Part shown: positions 28,501 through 36,618 of the stretch, in pieces | Numbering within the stretch: the first letter of the stretch is position 1 | Layout: each line of letters begins with the position of its first letter | Assembly (NCBI RefSeq): GCF_009498035.1 | Contig: NZ_CP034550.1 | Location: 248,001-312,000, forward strand | Direction: 5' to 3' | Origin: Saccharothrix syringae | GTDB taxonomy: Bacteria; Actinomycetota; Actinomycetes; Mycobacteriales; Pseudonocardiaceae | DNA length: 64,000 nucleotides | Program-made: the position numbers and the translations under genes | Notes under the pieces: generated by a model | Seen by the model: the letters and a program-made list of their open reading frames with translations, nothing else | Told to the model about the DNA's origin: nothing | Database searches by the model: none

Positions 28501-30312
28501 TCAGCCCAGCACGCGCCGCACGAACGCGACCTCCGCCGCGGTCTGCCGGATGGTCTCCGCGACCACCAGCGAGCCGTGGCCGGCGTCGTACCGGTACACC
28601 TCGTACGCGGCGCCGCGCTCGGCCAGCCGGTCCAGGTAGTTGTCGATCTGCCGGATCGGGCAGCGCGGGTCGTTCTCGCCCGCCAGCACCAGCACGGGCG
28701 CGCGCACCGCGTCCACGTAGGTCAGCGGCGAGCACTCGCGGTACCGGTCGGGCAGCTCCTCCGGCGAACCGCCGAACAGCGCCCGGTCGAACGCCCGCAG
28801 CGGCTCCATCTCGTCCTCGTACGCGGCCAGGTAGTCGGCCACCGGCACGCCCGCGACGCCCGCCGCCCACAACCCGGGCTGGGTGCCCAGCGCCAGCAGC
28901 GTCAGGTAGCCGCCCCACGAGGCGCCGTTGACCACGCACTTCGCCGGGTCGGCGAACCCGGAGGACACGGCCCACCCGTGCACGGCCGCCACGTCCTCCA
29001 GCTCGGTCAGGCCCGGCCGGCCCTCGATCGCGTCGCGCCACTTCGAGCCGTAGCCGGTGGAGCCGCGGTAGTTGACGTGCACCACGGCGTACCCGGCGTC
29101 CAGCCACACCGCGCGGTAGGCGGAGAACCGGTCCTCGTCGGCCGAGTGCGGGCCGCCGTGCAGGTGGAACACGGTCGGCAGCGGGCCGTCCGGCGCGCCC
29201 GCGGGCCGCGCGACCAGGGCGTGCACCTCGCCGACGAACACGTCCTCCAGGTCGATCGAGGCGGGCGCCTCGTGCCCGGGCGGCTTGAGCAGCACGCGCT
29301 CGTCGCCGTCGGCGCCCAGCGTCCGCACCACGCCGGGCCGGGCGGCCGAGGACCACGAGTACTCCACCGCGCCGTCCGGGCGCACGCGCGCGCCGCCGAC
29401 CGTGCCGTGCGGGGTGTCCAGGGCGGTCAGCTCGCCGGTCGCCAGGTCGTAGCGGTGCAGCGTGTTGCGGGCCCGGAAGGTGTGCGCGACCAGCAGCGCC
29501 CGCGCGTCGGGGTACCAGTCGGCGCTGATCTCGCCGGGCAGGTCGATGGTGACCTCGGTCTCGCTGTCCGCGGCGACGTCCCAGATCAGCAGCTCCTCCC
29601 GGCCGCGCCGCTCGTGGCCGACCAGCAGCCGGTTGTCGCCGCGCACCGGGCTGAACGCGATCGCGTCGAGGCCCTTGCCGGGGCCGTCCCACTTCTCGGC
29701 GACCTTTTCACCCGTCGGTGTGACCACGCGCAGCGCGGCGTGCCGGTTGTCGCCGTGCTCGGAGTGCGCGAGCACCACCAGGGTCTCGTCCTTGGACAGC
29801 GCGGAGACGCCGCCGTCGTTCTCGTGCGCGTAGATGACCTGGGCGGGCGCGCCGCCGCGGGAGACGTAGACGGTGGTGCCGTCGTCGGTGGAGGTGCCGA
29901 CGGCGACCACGTCGTGCCCGATCTCCAGGCCCGCCGGGTAGCCCGCGGGCACGCCCTCGACGGCGGGCTTCGCGTCGCCGCCGGGGGCGAACGGCTCGCT
30001 GACCCAGGTGCCGAACTCGTCGCCGTCGGTGTCGTTGAACCACCAGATCGCCTCGCCGTCGGGGCTCAGCGCGGCGTGCGAGGTGCCGTTCGGGCGGTCG
30101 GTGACCCTGCGGTGGGTGTCGGTGGCCCGGTCCCAGGCGTAGACCTCCCACACGCCGCTCGCGTTCGACAGGTAGAGGTTGCGGTCCGGCGCGTCGTCGG
30201 CCCAGCCGGGCAGGCTCACGCGCGGCGCGGTGAAGCGGGCGCGCCAGCGCTGTTCGGCCTCGGCGTCGGGGAACAGCGGGTCGGGGACCTCGGCGGTCGG
30301 GTGCGTCGTCAC
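28501..30312 (-). CDS. S9 family serine peptidase (prolyl oligopeptidase type)
   Basis: A 603-residue two-domain peptidase. The first about 340 residues form a beta-propeller (repeated SPDGEAIWWF, SPVRGDNRLL, RPDGAVEYSW blades). The C-terminal alpha/beta-hydrolase domain has HLHGGPHSADEDRF, the nucleophile motif NGASWGGYLTL, the acid in LAGENDPRCPIRQ and the catalytic His in DAGHGSL. It probably removes peptides in the cytoplasm, as no signal peptide is seen. GTG 30312 overlaps the upstream methyltransferase stop (GTGA), which fixes the start; the longer frame upstream is a shadow. Confidence 0.94.
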   Translation of the reverse strand: MTTHPTAEVPDPLFPDAEAEQRWRARFTAPRVSLPGWADDAPDRNLYLSNASGVWEVYAWDRATDTHRRVTDRPNGTSHAALSPDGEAIWWFNDTDGDEFGTWVSEPFAPGGDAKPAVEGVPAGYPAGLEIGHDVVAVGTSTDDGTTVYVSRGGAPAQVIYAHENDGGVSALSKDETLVVLAHSEHGDNRHAALRVVTPTGEKVAEKWDGPGKGLDAIAFSPVRGDNRLLVGHERRGREELLIWDVAADSETEVTIDLPGEISADWYPDARALLVAHTFRARNTLHRYDLATGELTALDTPHGTVGGARVRPDGAVEYSWSSAARPGVVRTLGADGDERVLLKPPGHEAPASIDLEDVFVGEVHALVARPAGAPDGPLPTVFHLHGGPHSADEDRFSAYRAVWLDAGYAVVHVNYRGSTGYGSKWRDAIEGRPGLTELEDVAAVHGWAVSSGFADPAKCVVNGASWGGYLTLLALGTQPGLWAAGVAGVPVADYLAAYEDEMEPLRAFDRALFGGSPEELPDRYRECSPLTYVDAVRAPVLVLAGENDPRCPIRQIDNYLDRLAERGAAYEVYRYDAGHGSLVVAETIRQTAAEVAFVRRVLG

Positions 30313-31115
30313 GTACCCGATCCTGCCGGCTTCCGGGCGGTGACCAGGTAGTAGTCCAGCAGTCCCCGGTCGAACGCCCGTCGATAGGCGCGGTCCCACC
30401 CGTTCGGGTGGGGGCCGAGTTCGAGCCAGCGGTCCAGCCCGTGCCACACGTGCTCGCCGATGCTCGTCGCGGTCACGTCGGCGAGGCCGGCGGCGCGCAG
30501 GTGGGCCAGCACGTCGTCGACCGGGTGGGCCAGGTCCAGGCCCCTGGTGAACGACCTGACCAGCCCGACCAGCTCGGGGACGGCCGCCGCGCCGGTGGCG
30601 AAGAAGGTGGTCAGCGCGAACCGGCCGCTGTCGGCCAGGACGCGGGCGCTCTCCCGCGCGAAGCCCGCGACGTCCTCGAAGTGCTGCGCGGCCTCCACCG
30701 ACAGCAGGCGGTCGAAGGAGGCGTCCGGGAACGGCATGGCGCACGCGGAGCCCGTGGTGAACGCCACGCGCGGGTCGGTGCCGCCGGCGGTGGCGCGGGC
30801 CACCTGCTCGGGCTCCAGGTCCAGGCCGCGGACCAGGGAGGGCTCGTGGCGCAGCGCCCGGCGGGCACCCACGCCGTGCCCGCAGCCGACCTCCAGGAGG
30901 CGGTCGCCGGGGCGCACGTCCAGGGCGTCGAGGACGACGTCGTAGAGGGCTTCCTGGGTGCCGACGCGCTGCTCGACGGTGAGCCCGCCGGTCAGGTCGA
31001 CACCCCGCCAGTAGCCGAAGTTGATGAAGCCGCCGGCGAACACGGGCAGGGCGGCCAGGTCCCGCTCGCCGTACATGCGGCGGCGCAGCGCGGTGCGTTC
31101 CGCGAGGTCGGTCAC
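30309..31115 (-). CDS. SAM-dependent methyltransferase
   Basis: A 268-residue class I methyltransferase. AdoMet motif I is LLEVGCGHGVGARRAL, followed by the acidic LDLEPEQVARA, and FDRLLSVEAAQHFEDVAGFARE (motif IV/post). The N-terminal FGYWRGVDLTGG resembles the lid of small-molecule O- or C-methyltransferases such as gamma-tocopherol methyltransferase-like proteins. Substrate unknown. It is translationally coupled to the peptidase gene downstream. Confidence 0.88.
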   Translation of the reverse strand: MTDLAERTALRRRMYGERDLAALPVFAGGFINFGYWRGVDLTGGLTVEQRVGTQEALYDVVLDALDVRPGDRLLEVGCGHGVGARRALRHEPSLVRGLDLEPEQVARATAGGTDPRVAFTTGSACAMPFPDASFDRLLSVEAAQHFEDVAGFARESARVLADSGRFALTTFFATGAAAVPELVGLVRSFTRGLDLAHPVDDVLAHLRAAGLADVTATSIGEHVWHGLDRWLELGPHPNGWDRAYRRAFDRGLLDYYLVTARKPAGSGT

Positions 31116-31130
31116 GGAGGTGATCGTGCC

Positions 31131-31358
31131 CTAGCGGTCCAGCTCCTCCTCGAAGATGCGGTCCATCGTGCGCGAGGCGCGGTGCAGGGCGTTGACCACG
31201 AGGCCCAGCAGGGCGACGACGAGGCCGACCACGACGCCGGGGGTGGGCGAGGTCAGCAGGGTGACGGCGGTGGCGGAGCCGAGTGCGGCCTGTGACCAGG
31301 CGAGCAGGGGGAGCCAGGTGCGGGCGGAGGAGGGACGGGCGGCGGAGGTGGTGCTCAT
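31131..31358 (-). CDS. Small two-helix membrane protein
   Basis: A 75-residue hypothetical protein with two hydrophobic segments (about 15-33, TWLPLLAWSQAALGSATAV; and 40-58, PGVVVGLVVALLGLVVNAL) and a charged tail RTMDRIFEEELDR. AAGGAGA lies before the ATG, supporting that it is a real gene. It is 15 bp upstream of the methyltransferase and likely in its operon. Function unknown. Confidence 0.7.
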   Translation of the reverse strand: MSTTSAARPSSARTWLPLLAWSQAALGSATAVTLLTSPTPGVVVGLVVALLGLVVNALHRASRTMDRIFEEELDR

Positions 31359-31450
31359 GGGTCTCCTTCGCTTGCGGCGTCCGGTGTTCGGTGTCGTTCG
31401 GACGCGTTGCCCGGTCTTCGCGCCGATCTTGTCGTCTGTTACTTAGCGTG

Positions 31451-31466
31451 AGTTGAATCGTCAACT
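31451..31466. promoter_or_regulatory. Palindrome AGTTGA-ATCG-TCAACT in divergent promoter region
   Basis: A perfect 6-bp-arm palindrome in an AT-rich patch of the 254-bp gap between two divergent small genes. A regulator binding site is plausible; none is identified. Confidence 0.5.
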
Positions 31467-31558
31467 TTCACCCGGTTGGGTTAACAGAACGTGACGATCT
31501 GTCGGTTGGGAGGGGTGGAATCAATTTGGCAACAGCGAGGAGTGATGCGTAACGCCCA

Positions 31559-31572
31559 CGTTCGGCCGAACG
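31559..31572. promoter_or_regulatory. Palindrome CGTTCGGCCGAACG
   Basis: A 14-bp perfect palindrome 40 bp upstream of the small gene at 31613. It may be an operator; it could also be chance in GC-rich DNA. Confidence 0.35.
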
Positions 31573-31612
31573 AATTCCCGGTCATACGAACCCGCACAGC
31601 GGAGGTCTGACG

Positions 31613-31813
31613 ATGGTGGAGAACTCGGTTCGGCAGGGCGGTCGGGTCGCGTGCCTGGACGCCCTGGGTCGTCGGCGAACGCTGGAGGTGTCCCTGACCG
31701 AGGACGGCGACGTGTGCATCCACACCCCGCCCGGCGAGTCGGCGAAGCTGGACTGGACGCAGGTCGGTGAACTGCTCCGCAAGCTCGCCGAGTTGCGCCC
31801 GCACACCCGCTAG
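31613..31813 (+). CDS. Small conserved-looking hypothetical protein
   Basis: A 66-residue protein: GGRVACLDALGRRRTLEVSLTEDGDVCIHTPPGESAKLDWTQVGELLRKLAEL in outline, ending PHTR. It looks like a small beta-strand fold with one C-terminal helix. GGAGG 8 nt before the ATG and a strong terminator after it indicate an expressed gene. It is not recognised as a named family. Confidence 0.7.
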   Translation: MVENSVRQGGRVACLDALGRRRTLEVSLTEDGDVCIHTPPGESAKLDWTQVGELLRKLAELRPHTR

Positions 31814-31821
31814 TCCTCGGG

Positions 31822-31863
31822 GCGGGTCGGTCGGGGGAAGCCCCCCGACCCCGACCGACCCGC
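31822..31863 (+). terminator. Terminator hairpin after small gene
   Basis: A perfect 15-bp stem (31822-31836 with 31849-31863, containing CGGGTCGGTCGGGG) 9 bp after the stop codon, with a 12-nt loop. Confidence 0.85.
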
Positions 31864-31897
31864 GCCCGGCGGTTCGGCACCGCCGGCGCGGAGACGA

Positions 31898-31933
31898 ATC
31901 AGGCCCACAGAGGGAGTCCTCTGTGGGCCTGAT
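31898..31933 (-). terminator. Terminator of tRNA-Pro
   Basis: A perfect 16-bp stem (31898-31913 with 31918-31933, ATCAGGCCCACAGAGG) with a 4-nt loop, starting 5 nt after the tRNA 3' end on the minus strand. Confidence 0.9.
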
Positions 31934-31937
31934 CTGT

Positions 31938-32012
<75 letters not shown>

Positions 32013-32051
32013 GTCCCGCCCGACCCCCGTGGGGCTCGAACGAGGAGAACT

Positions 32052-33011
32052 CTACCTGATCCCCCCACCCACTCCGAACCGGGTATCCCTTTTCGCGTCG
32101 AACCCGTCCTGACCTGCGTCGACGCCCCGAGCCACCAGCGTCAGCAGGCTGGCCTCCGGCGGGCACGCGAAGCGCACCGGCGCGTACGGCGACGTGCCCA
32201 GCCCGGCGGAGACGTTCAGCCACGTGCGCGCCCCCCACCGCGACACCCCGCGGGCCCGCGAGCGGTCCAGGTCGCAGTTCGTCACCAGGGCCCCGTAGCC
32301 CGGCACGCGCAGCTGGCCGCCGTGGGTGTGGCCGGCCAGGACGAGGTCGTAGCCGTCGCCCGCGAAGGCGTCCAGGACCCTCGGCTCGGGCGAGTGCGTC
32401 ACCCCCAGGCGCAGGTCGGCCGACGGCGGCTCGCCCGCGATCTCGTCGTACCGGTCGCGCTTGAGGTGGGGGTCGTCCACGCCGGCCGCGAAGATCGTCA
32501 GACCCCCCGCCTCGAACGTCCGGCGCACGTGCGTCAGGTCCAGCCAGCCGCGCTCGACCATGGCCGCGCGCAGGTCGCGCCACGGCAGCGGGATGCCGTG
32601 GATGCGCTTGGTCTTGGCCGACGGCAGCAGGTACCGCACCGGGTTCTTCGGGCGCGGCGCGTAGTAGTCGTTGCTGCCGAACACGAACACGCCCGGCCGC
32701 TCCAGCAGCGGGCCCAGGGCGCGGATCACGGCGGGCACGGCCTGCTGGTGCGCCAGGTTGTCGCCGGTGTTGACCACCAGGTCCGGCGCCAGCTCGGCCA
32801 GCGCGGCGACCCACCGCTGCTTGGACCGCTGCCCGGGGAGCATGTGCAGGTCCGACAGGTGCAGCACGCGCAGCGGCGCGGAACCCGGCGGCAGGACCGG
32901 CACGGTGGCTTCGCGCAGCGTCCAGTGCCGCCGTTCGATGCCCGCCGCGTAGGCGACGGTGGCGGTGCCGAGGGCGGTGGTGGCGAGGAGGGCCCGGCCG
33001 AGCTTGTTCAC
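32052..33011 (-). CDS. Membrane-anchored metallophosphoesterase (Rv3683-like)
   Basis: A 319-residue calcineurin-like phosphoesterase. A single N-terminal membrane segment (LGRALLATTALGTATVAYAAG) is followed by the metal motifs LHLSDLHMLPGQ (DxH), VNTGDN (GDxx), FVFGSNDYY (GNHD variant with GSND), and LAGHTHGGQLRVPG (GHxH). Gene order with ponA2 and whiB4 matches rv3681c-rv3683. Substrate unknown. GTG 33011 is supported by TACCCT ending 7 nt upstream. Confidence 0.92.
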   Translation of the reverse strand: MNKLGRALLATTALGTATVAYAAGIERRHWTLREATVPVLPPGSAPLRVLHLSDLHMLPGQRSKQRWVAALAELAPDLVVNTGDNLAHQQAVPAVIRALGPLLERPGVFVFGSNDYYAPRPKNPVRYLLPSAKTKRIHGIPLPWRDLRAAMVERGWLDLTHVRRTFEAGGLTIFAAGVDDPHLKRDRYDEIAGEPPSADLRLGVTHSPEPRVLDAFAGDGYDLVLAGHTHGGQLRVPGYGALVTNCDLDRSRARGVSRWGARTWLNVSAGLGTSPYAPVRFACPPEASLLTLVARGVDAGQDGFDAKRDTRFGVGGGIR

Positions 33012-33018
33012 GTCCCCG

Positions 33019-33024
33019 AGGGTA
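33019..33024 (-). promoter_or_regulatory. -10 element (TACCCT), leaderless
   Basis: TACCCT on the minus strand ends 7 nt before GTG 33011; no ribosome site. Confidence 0.6.
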
Positions 33025-33061
33025 GGGGGTTTACCCGTTCGGGGTGTGGCGGGTCGCCCGG

Positions 33062-33067
33062 TACCGT
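33062..33067 (+). promoter_or_regulatory. -10 element (TACCGT), leaderless
   Basis: TACCGT ends 8 nt before ATG 33076 of the YqeY-like gene, back-to-back with the opposing leaderless promoter. Confidence 0.55.
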
Positions 33068-33075
33068 TCCCGACC

Positions 33076-33543
33076 ATGGCGGAGCTGAAGGCGCGGTTGC
33101 AGGCTGACCTGACGGTGGCGATCAAGAACCGGGAGACGGTCCGGGCCGGTGCGCTGCGGATGGCGCTGGCCGCCGTGACGACCGAGGAGGTCGCCGGCAA
33201 GACCGCCCGCGAGCTGTCCGACGACGAGGTGCTGAAGGTCATCACCCGCGAGGTGAAGAAGCGCAAGGAGGCCGCGGAGGCGTTCGCGGGCGCCGGGCGC
33301 GCCGAGCAGGCCGAGCTGGAGCGCACCGAGTCCGCGGTGCTGGAGGCGTACCTGCCCGCGCAGCTGTCCGACGACGAGCTGGCCTCGCTGGTCGACGGCG
33401 TGGTGGCCCGGCTGGCCGACGAGCTGGGCGAGCGGCCCGGGCAGCGGCAGATGGGGCAGGTCATGAAGGCGGTCAACGCCGAGGTGGCCGGGCGCGCCGA
33501 GGGCGGCCGGGTGGCCGCGGTCGTGCGGGCGAAGCTGGCCTGA
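33076..33543 (+). CDS. GatB/YqeY domain protein
   Basis: A 155-residue helical protein: MAELKARLQADLTVAIKNRE, ELSDDEVLKVITREVKKRKEAAEAF, LPAQLSDDEL and GQRQMGQVMKAVN, the typical YqeY layout. The domain is also found at the end of GatB and binds tRNA there; free-standing YqeY has no fixed function. The frame extends to 32959, but ATG 33076 gives the standard N terminus and fits a leaderless promoter. It is convergent with the PBP gene. Confidence 0.92.
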   Translation: MAELKARLQADLTVAIKNRETVRAGALRMALAAVTTEEVAGKTARELSDDEVLKVITREVKKRKEAAEAFAGAGRAEQAELERTESAVLEAYLPAQLSDDELASLVDGVVARLADELGERPGQRQMGQVMKAVNAEVAGRAEGGRVAAVVRAKLA

Positions 33544-33564
33544 GGACGACGGCGGGCTCCCGCG

Positions 33565-36027
33565 TCACCTGCCCGGTGGCTCGACCGGGATGGTGATCTG
33601 CGGCGGCTCGGTGGGCCGCCCCGGTCCCGGCCGCGGGTCGGGCTCGGGCTGCCCCGGCGGCGGCACGGCCGTGGTGGGCTCGACCGGCTGCGGCGGCGGC
33701 ACGTAGCCCGTGGACACCAGCAGCGTCACCACGGTGCCGCGCAACGCGCTGCCGCGCGGCGTCTGGCCCACCACGCGCCCCTTGGGCTGCTCGGAGTTCC
33801 GGTTCTGCACCGAGACCTGGTACCCGGCCTCCTCCAGCGCCCGCGTGGCGTCGTTGACGTTGCGCCCCACCACGTCCGGGATGCGGATCTCGCTGCCGCC
33901 CTTGAGGTAGCGCTCCTCGACCGGCGGCAGGCCGCGCACCGGCAGTCCGGCGTGGACGTCGGTCATCGCGTCGAACCAGGTGCGCGCGGGGATCGTGCCG
34001 CCGTAGATGTCGCCGCGCCCGCACAGCCGGGGCGTGCCGTTGACGCAGATCGGGCTCGGGTTGGGGCCGTCGTTGAACGTCTGCACCGCGCCCGCGTAGT
34101 CGGGGGTCGCGCCGATGAACGCCGCCGACTTGTACTCCTCGGTGGTGCCGGTCTTGCCCATCATCGGCCGCTTCCAGCCGAACTGCTGCGCCGCCCGGGC
34201 CGCGGTGCCCCCGCCCTGGTCGTCCTTCGACATCCCGGTCGCCAGGCCGTTGGCCAGCGGCTCGGCCACGACCTGCTCGCACGGCGCCTCGTTGACCGGC
34301 ACCTGCTCGCCGTTGCGGTCGAGCACCTTCACGATCGGCGAGGGCGGGCACCACACGCCGCCGCTCATGATGGTGGCGGCCACGTTCGCCAGCTCCAACG
34401 TGGACACCGGCGCCGGGCTGAGGGTGAACGAGGCGTTGCCGCCGTTGGACTTGTAGAACTCCGCCTGCGACACCCGCAGCTCGCGGTTCTTCGCCCGCGG
34501 GTCCGGTCGCACGCCGGCGAGGTTGGTGGCCATCGTGTCGCGCATCCCCAGCCGCGAGGCCATGTCCACCACCGGGTCCATGCCCAGCTGCTCCTCCAGG
34601 ATCACGAAGCCGGTGTTGGGCGAGGTCTGCAGCGCCGTCTGCAACGACATCTGCGCCGGGTAGGAGTTGTTCTCGTTGCTCAGGCAGTACCAGCGGGTGT
34701 CCGGCTCGCCGGTGGACGGGCAGTTCTTCGCGCCGCCCTTGAACACCCGCGACACGTGGGAGCCGGGCGTGGCGATGGTGTTCTCGATGCCCATGCCCTT
34801 CTCCAGGGCCGCGGCCGCGGTGAACACCTTGTAGACCGACCCGGCGCCGAACTTGTTCTCCACCCCGGACGGCAGGTCGAACTGGGTCTGGAACTGGTCG
34901 GCCTTGAGCCCGTAGTCGCGGTTGGCCACCAGCGCGACCACCTCGTGCCGCTCCTTGCCCGGCCGCACGATCGCCAGCGTGTTGGCGATGCCGTTGGTGG
35001 ACTTGGGCAGCTGCGCCTCGGCGGCCTGCTTGGCGTGGCCGGTGACGGTGCGGTCCAACGTGGTCTGCACGGTGTAGCCGCCGGTCTTGAGCTGCTCCAG
35101 GCTGAACCCGTTGCGCTCCAGGTAGTTCACCGCGTACGAGCAGAAGAACCCGTTCTCCGGGCCCGCGCCGACGCAGCCGTTGGGCGGCGTGCGCACGGGC
35201 GTGGCCAGGCCCAGCGGTTCCCGCTTGGCGGCCTCGGCGGTGTCCCGGGACAGCTTGTCGTTCTCCACCATCTTGTCGATGACCTGGTTGCGCCGCTCCA
35301 GCGCCTTGTCCGGGTACACCTCGGGGTTCAACGCGGACGGGCTGTTGACCATGCCCGCGAGCATCGCCGACTGCGCCACGGTCAGCCGGTCCGGCGTGGT
35401 GTCGAAGTACGCCCGGGCCGCCGCGGCGATGCCGTAGACGGTCGAGCCGAACGGCACCACGTTCAGGTAGCGCGCGAGGATTTCGTCCTTGCCCAGCTTG
35501 GTTTCCAGCTGGATGGAGATCCGCGCTTCACGCGCTTTTCGCGCGATCGTCTGCTCCTGGGCCTTTTGCTGTTCGACCAAGTTGTTCCGCGCCACCACGT
35601 GCACGAGGTAGTTCTTCACGTATTGCTGCGTGAGCGTGGAGGCGCCCTGCGTGACCGAGCCGCTGAACTGGTTGGTCAGGCCCGCGCGGATGGTGCCCTT
35701 CCAGTCCACGCCCTGGTGCTCGTAGAAGCGGCGGTCCTCGATGGAGACCAGCGCCGCCTTCATGGTGTCCGCGATCTTCTCCGGCGGCACCAGCACCCGG
35801 TACTGGTCGTACAGGTAGGCGATCGGCACGCCGTCCTTGTCGGTGACCGTCGTGACCAGGGGCGGGTCGGTGGTGACCAGGTCGGCGGAGATGCTGTCGA
35901 CCGTGTCGCTGGCCCGGTTCGACACCAGCCCCAGCGAGCCGACGACGGGGAACAGCAGACCCGACAGCAGGACGCCGGCCAGCAGACACAGGCCGAGCAG
36001 TTTCAGCACGCCGTTCCTGGCTCGCAT
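33565..36027 (-). CDS. ponA2: Bifunctional class A penicillin-binding protein with PASTA domain (PonA2-type)
   Basis: An 820-residue peptidoglycan synthase. Order: short cytoplasmic start, membrane anchor (LLGLCLLAGVLLSGLLFPVVG), GT51 glycosyltransferase domain with EDRRFYEHQGVDWKG and GASTLTQQYVKN, transpeptidase with SVYK (in GAGSVYKVFTAAAA), SPN (in TSPNTGFVILEE) and KTGT (in MMGKTGTTEEYK), one PASTA repeat (IPDVVGRNVNDATRALEEAG), and a Pro-rich tail. The neighbourhood matches rv3682. ATG 36027 (MRARNGVLK) is chosen over GTG 36048 because homologs start there and TACGCT ends 7 nt upstream. Confidence 0.96.
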   Translation of the reverse strand: MRARNGVLKLLGLCLLAGVLLSGLLFPVVGSLGLVSNRASDTVDSISADLVTTDPPLVTTVTDKDGVPIAYLYDQYRVLVPPEKIADTMKAALVSIEDRRFYEHQGVDWKGTIRAGLTNQFSGSVTQGASTLTQQYVKNYLVHVVARNNLVEQQKAQEQTIARKAREARISIQLETKLGKDEILARYLNVVPFGSTVYGIAAAARAYFDTTPDRLTVAQSAMLAGMVNSPSALNPEVYPDKALERRNQVIDKMVENDKLSRDTAEAAKREPLGLATPVRTPPNGCVGAGPENGFFCSYAVNYLERNGFSLEQLKTGGYTVQTTLDRTVTGHAKQAAEAQLPKSTNGIANTLAIVRPGKERHEVVALVANRDYGLKADQFQTQFDLPSGVENKFGAGSVYKVFTAAAALEKGMGIENTIATPGSHVSRVFKGGAKNCPSTGEPDTRWYCLSNENNSYPAQMSLQTALQTSPNTGFVILEEQLGMDPVVDMASRLGMRDTMATNLAGVRPDPRAKNRELRVSQAEFYKSNGGNASFTLSPAPVSTLELANVAATIMSGGVWCPPSPIVKVLDRNGEQVPVNEAPCEQVVAEPLANGLATGMSKDDQGGGTAARAAQQFGWKRPMMGKTGTTEEYKSAAFIGATPDYAGAVQTFNDGPNPSPICVNGTPRLCGRGDIYGGTIPARTWFDAMTDVHAGLPVRGLPPVEERYLKGGSEIRIPDVVGRNVNDATRALEEAGYQVSVQNRNSEQPKGRVVGQTPRGSALRGTVVTLLVSTGYVPPPQPVEPTTAVPPPGQPEPDPRPGPGRPTEPPQITIPVEPPGR

Positions 36028-36034
36028 GCAGGTC

Positions 36035-36040
36035 AGCGTA
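36035..36040 (-). promoter_or_regulatory. -10 element (TACGCT), leaderless
   Basis: TACGCT on the minus strand ends 7 nt before the PBP ATG at 36027. Confidence 0.6.
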
Positions 36041-36089
36041 CGCGGCACCGAAAGTACCGGTGTGGTCGCGCACAGTTGATTACCCAGGA

Positions 36090-36105
36090 TGAGTACTCGT
36101 ACTCA
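36090..36105. promoter_or_regulatory. Palindrome TGAGTACTCGTACTCA between ponA2 and whiB4
   Basis: A 16-bp palindrome with 7-bp arms (TGAGTAC/GTACTCA) around TC in the 258-bp divergent promoter region. It is placed to control either gene. The binding protein is unknown. Confidence 0.55.
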
Positions 36106-36285
36106 AGACAGGTAACAGGTGGGCAACCCAGGGTTGGAGGTGGAACCGGAAGGCTCTACAGTCCGTCACTGTCCAAGACAGCAGTCGATGGCGGGACCAC
36201 TCGTCGGTGGTCAGCCTACGGCATCCGCGGCAGGGGTGTGGCGGATTTACGAGGTCTGGGCACTGTGTGAACCGAGGTGGGGGAT

Positions 36286-36579
36286 ATGCAGCAACAGGGG
36301 GATTGGCGGATCAAGGCGTCGTGCCGTGATGAGGAGCCGGACCAGCTCTTCGTGCGCGGCGCCGAGCAGCGCAAGGCCAAGGTGGTGTGCCTCGGGTGTC
36401 CCGTGCGCACCGAGTGCCTGGCCGAGGCCCTGGACAACCGGATCGAGTTCGGTGTCTGGGGCGGCATGACGGAGCGTGAGCGACGGGCGCTGCTGCGGCG
36501 CCGCCCGGACGTCACGTCCTGGTACGAGCTCCTCGACAGCGCACGTCAGGAGCACACCGAGGAGTCCAAGGTCGGCTGA
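36286..36579 (+). CDS. whiB4: WhiB-family iron-sulfur regulator (WhiB4-like)
   Basis: A 97-residue redox-sensing regulator. Four cluster-ligand cysteines: one in KASCRDEE, and C-LG-C-PVRTE-C in VCLGCPVRTECLAEAL. The G-rich turn GVWGGMTERERRALLRRR follows and contributes to DNA binding. Position next to ponA2 and the two ArsA-like ATPases is the rv3679-rv3682 arrangement, which supports the WhiB4 name. ATG 36286 follows a GAGGTGGGGG ribosome site; a GTG at 36277 is the alternative. Confidence 0.92.
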   Translation: MQQQGDWRIKASCRDEEPDQLFVRGAEQRKAKVVCLGCPVRTECLAEALDNRIEFGVWGGMTERERRALLRRRPDVTSWYELLDSARQEHTEESKVG

Positions 36580-36618
36580 TCGGCCGACGCCCGGTCACCG
36601 CGGTCCGGTCACCGGGTG

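Noticed and set aside
28501..31464. Single 987-residue protein covering peptidase and upstream region
   Set aside because: The frame only stays open because of GC content. The methyltransferase occupies another frame upstream, and the peptidase start is fixed by the GTGA overlap at 30309-30312.
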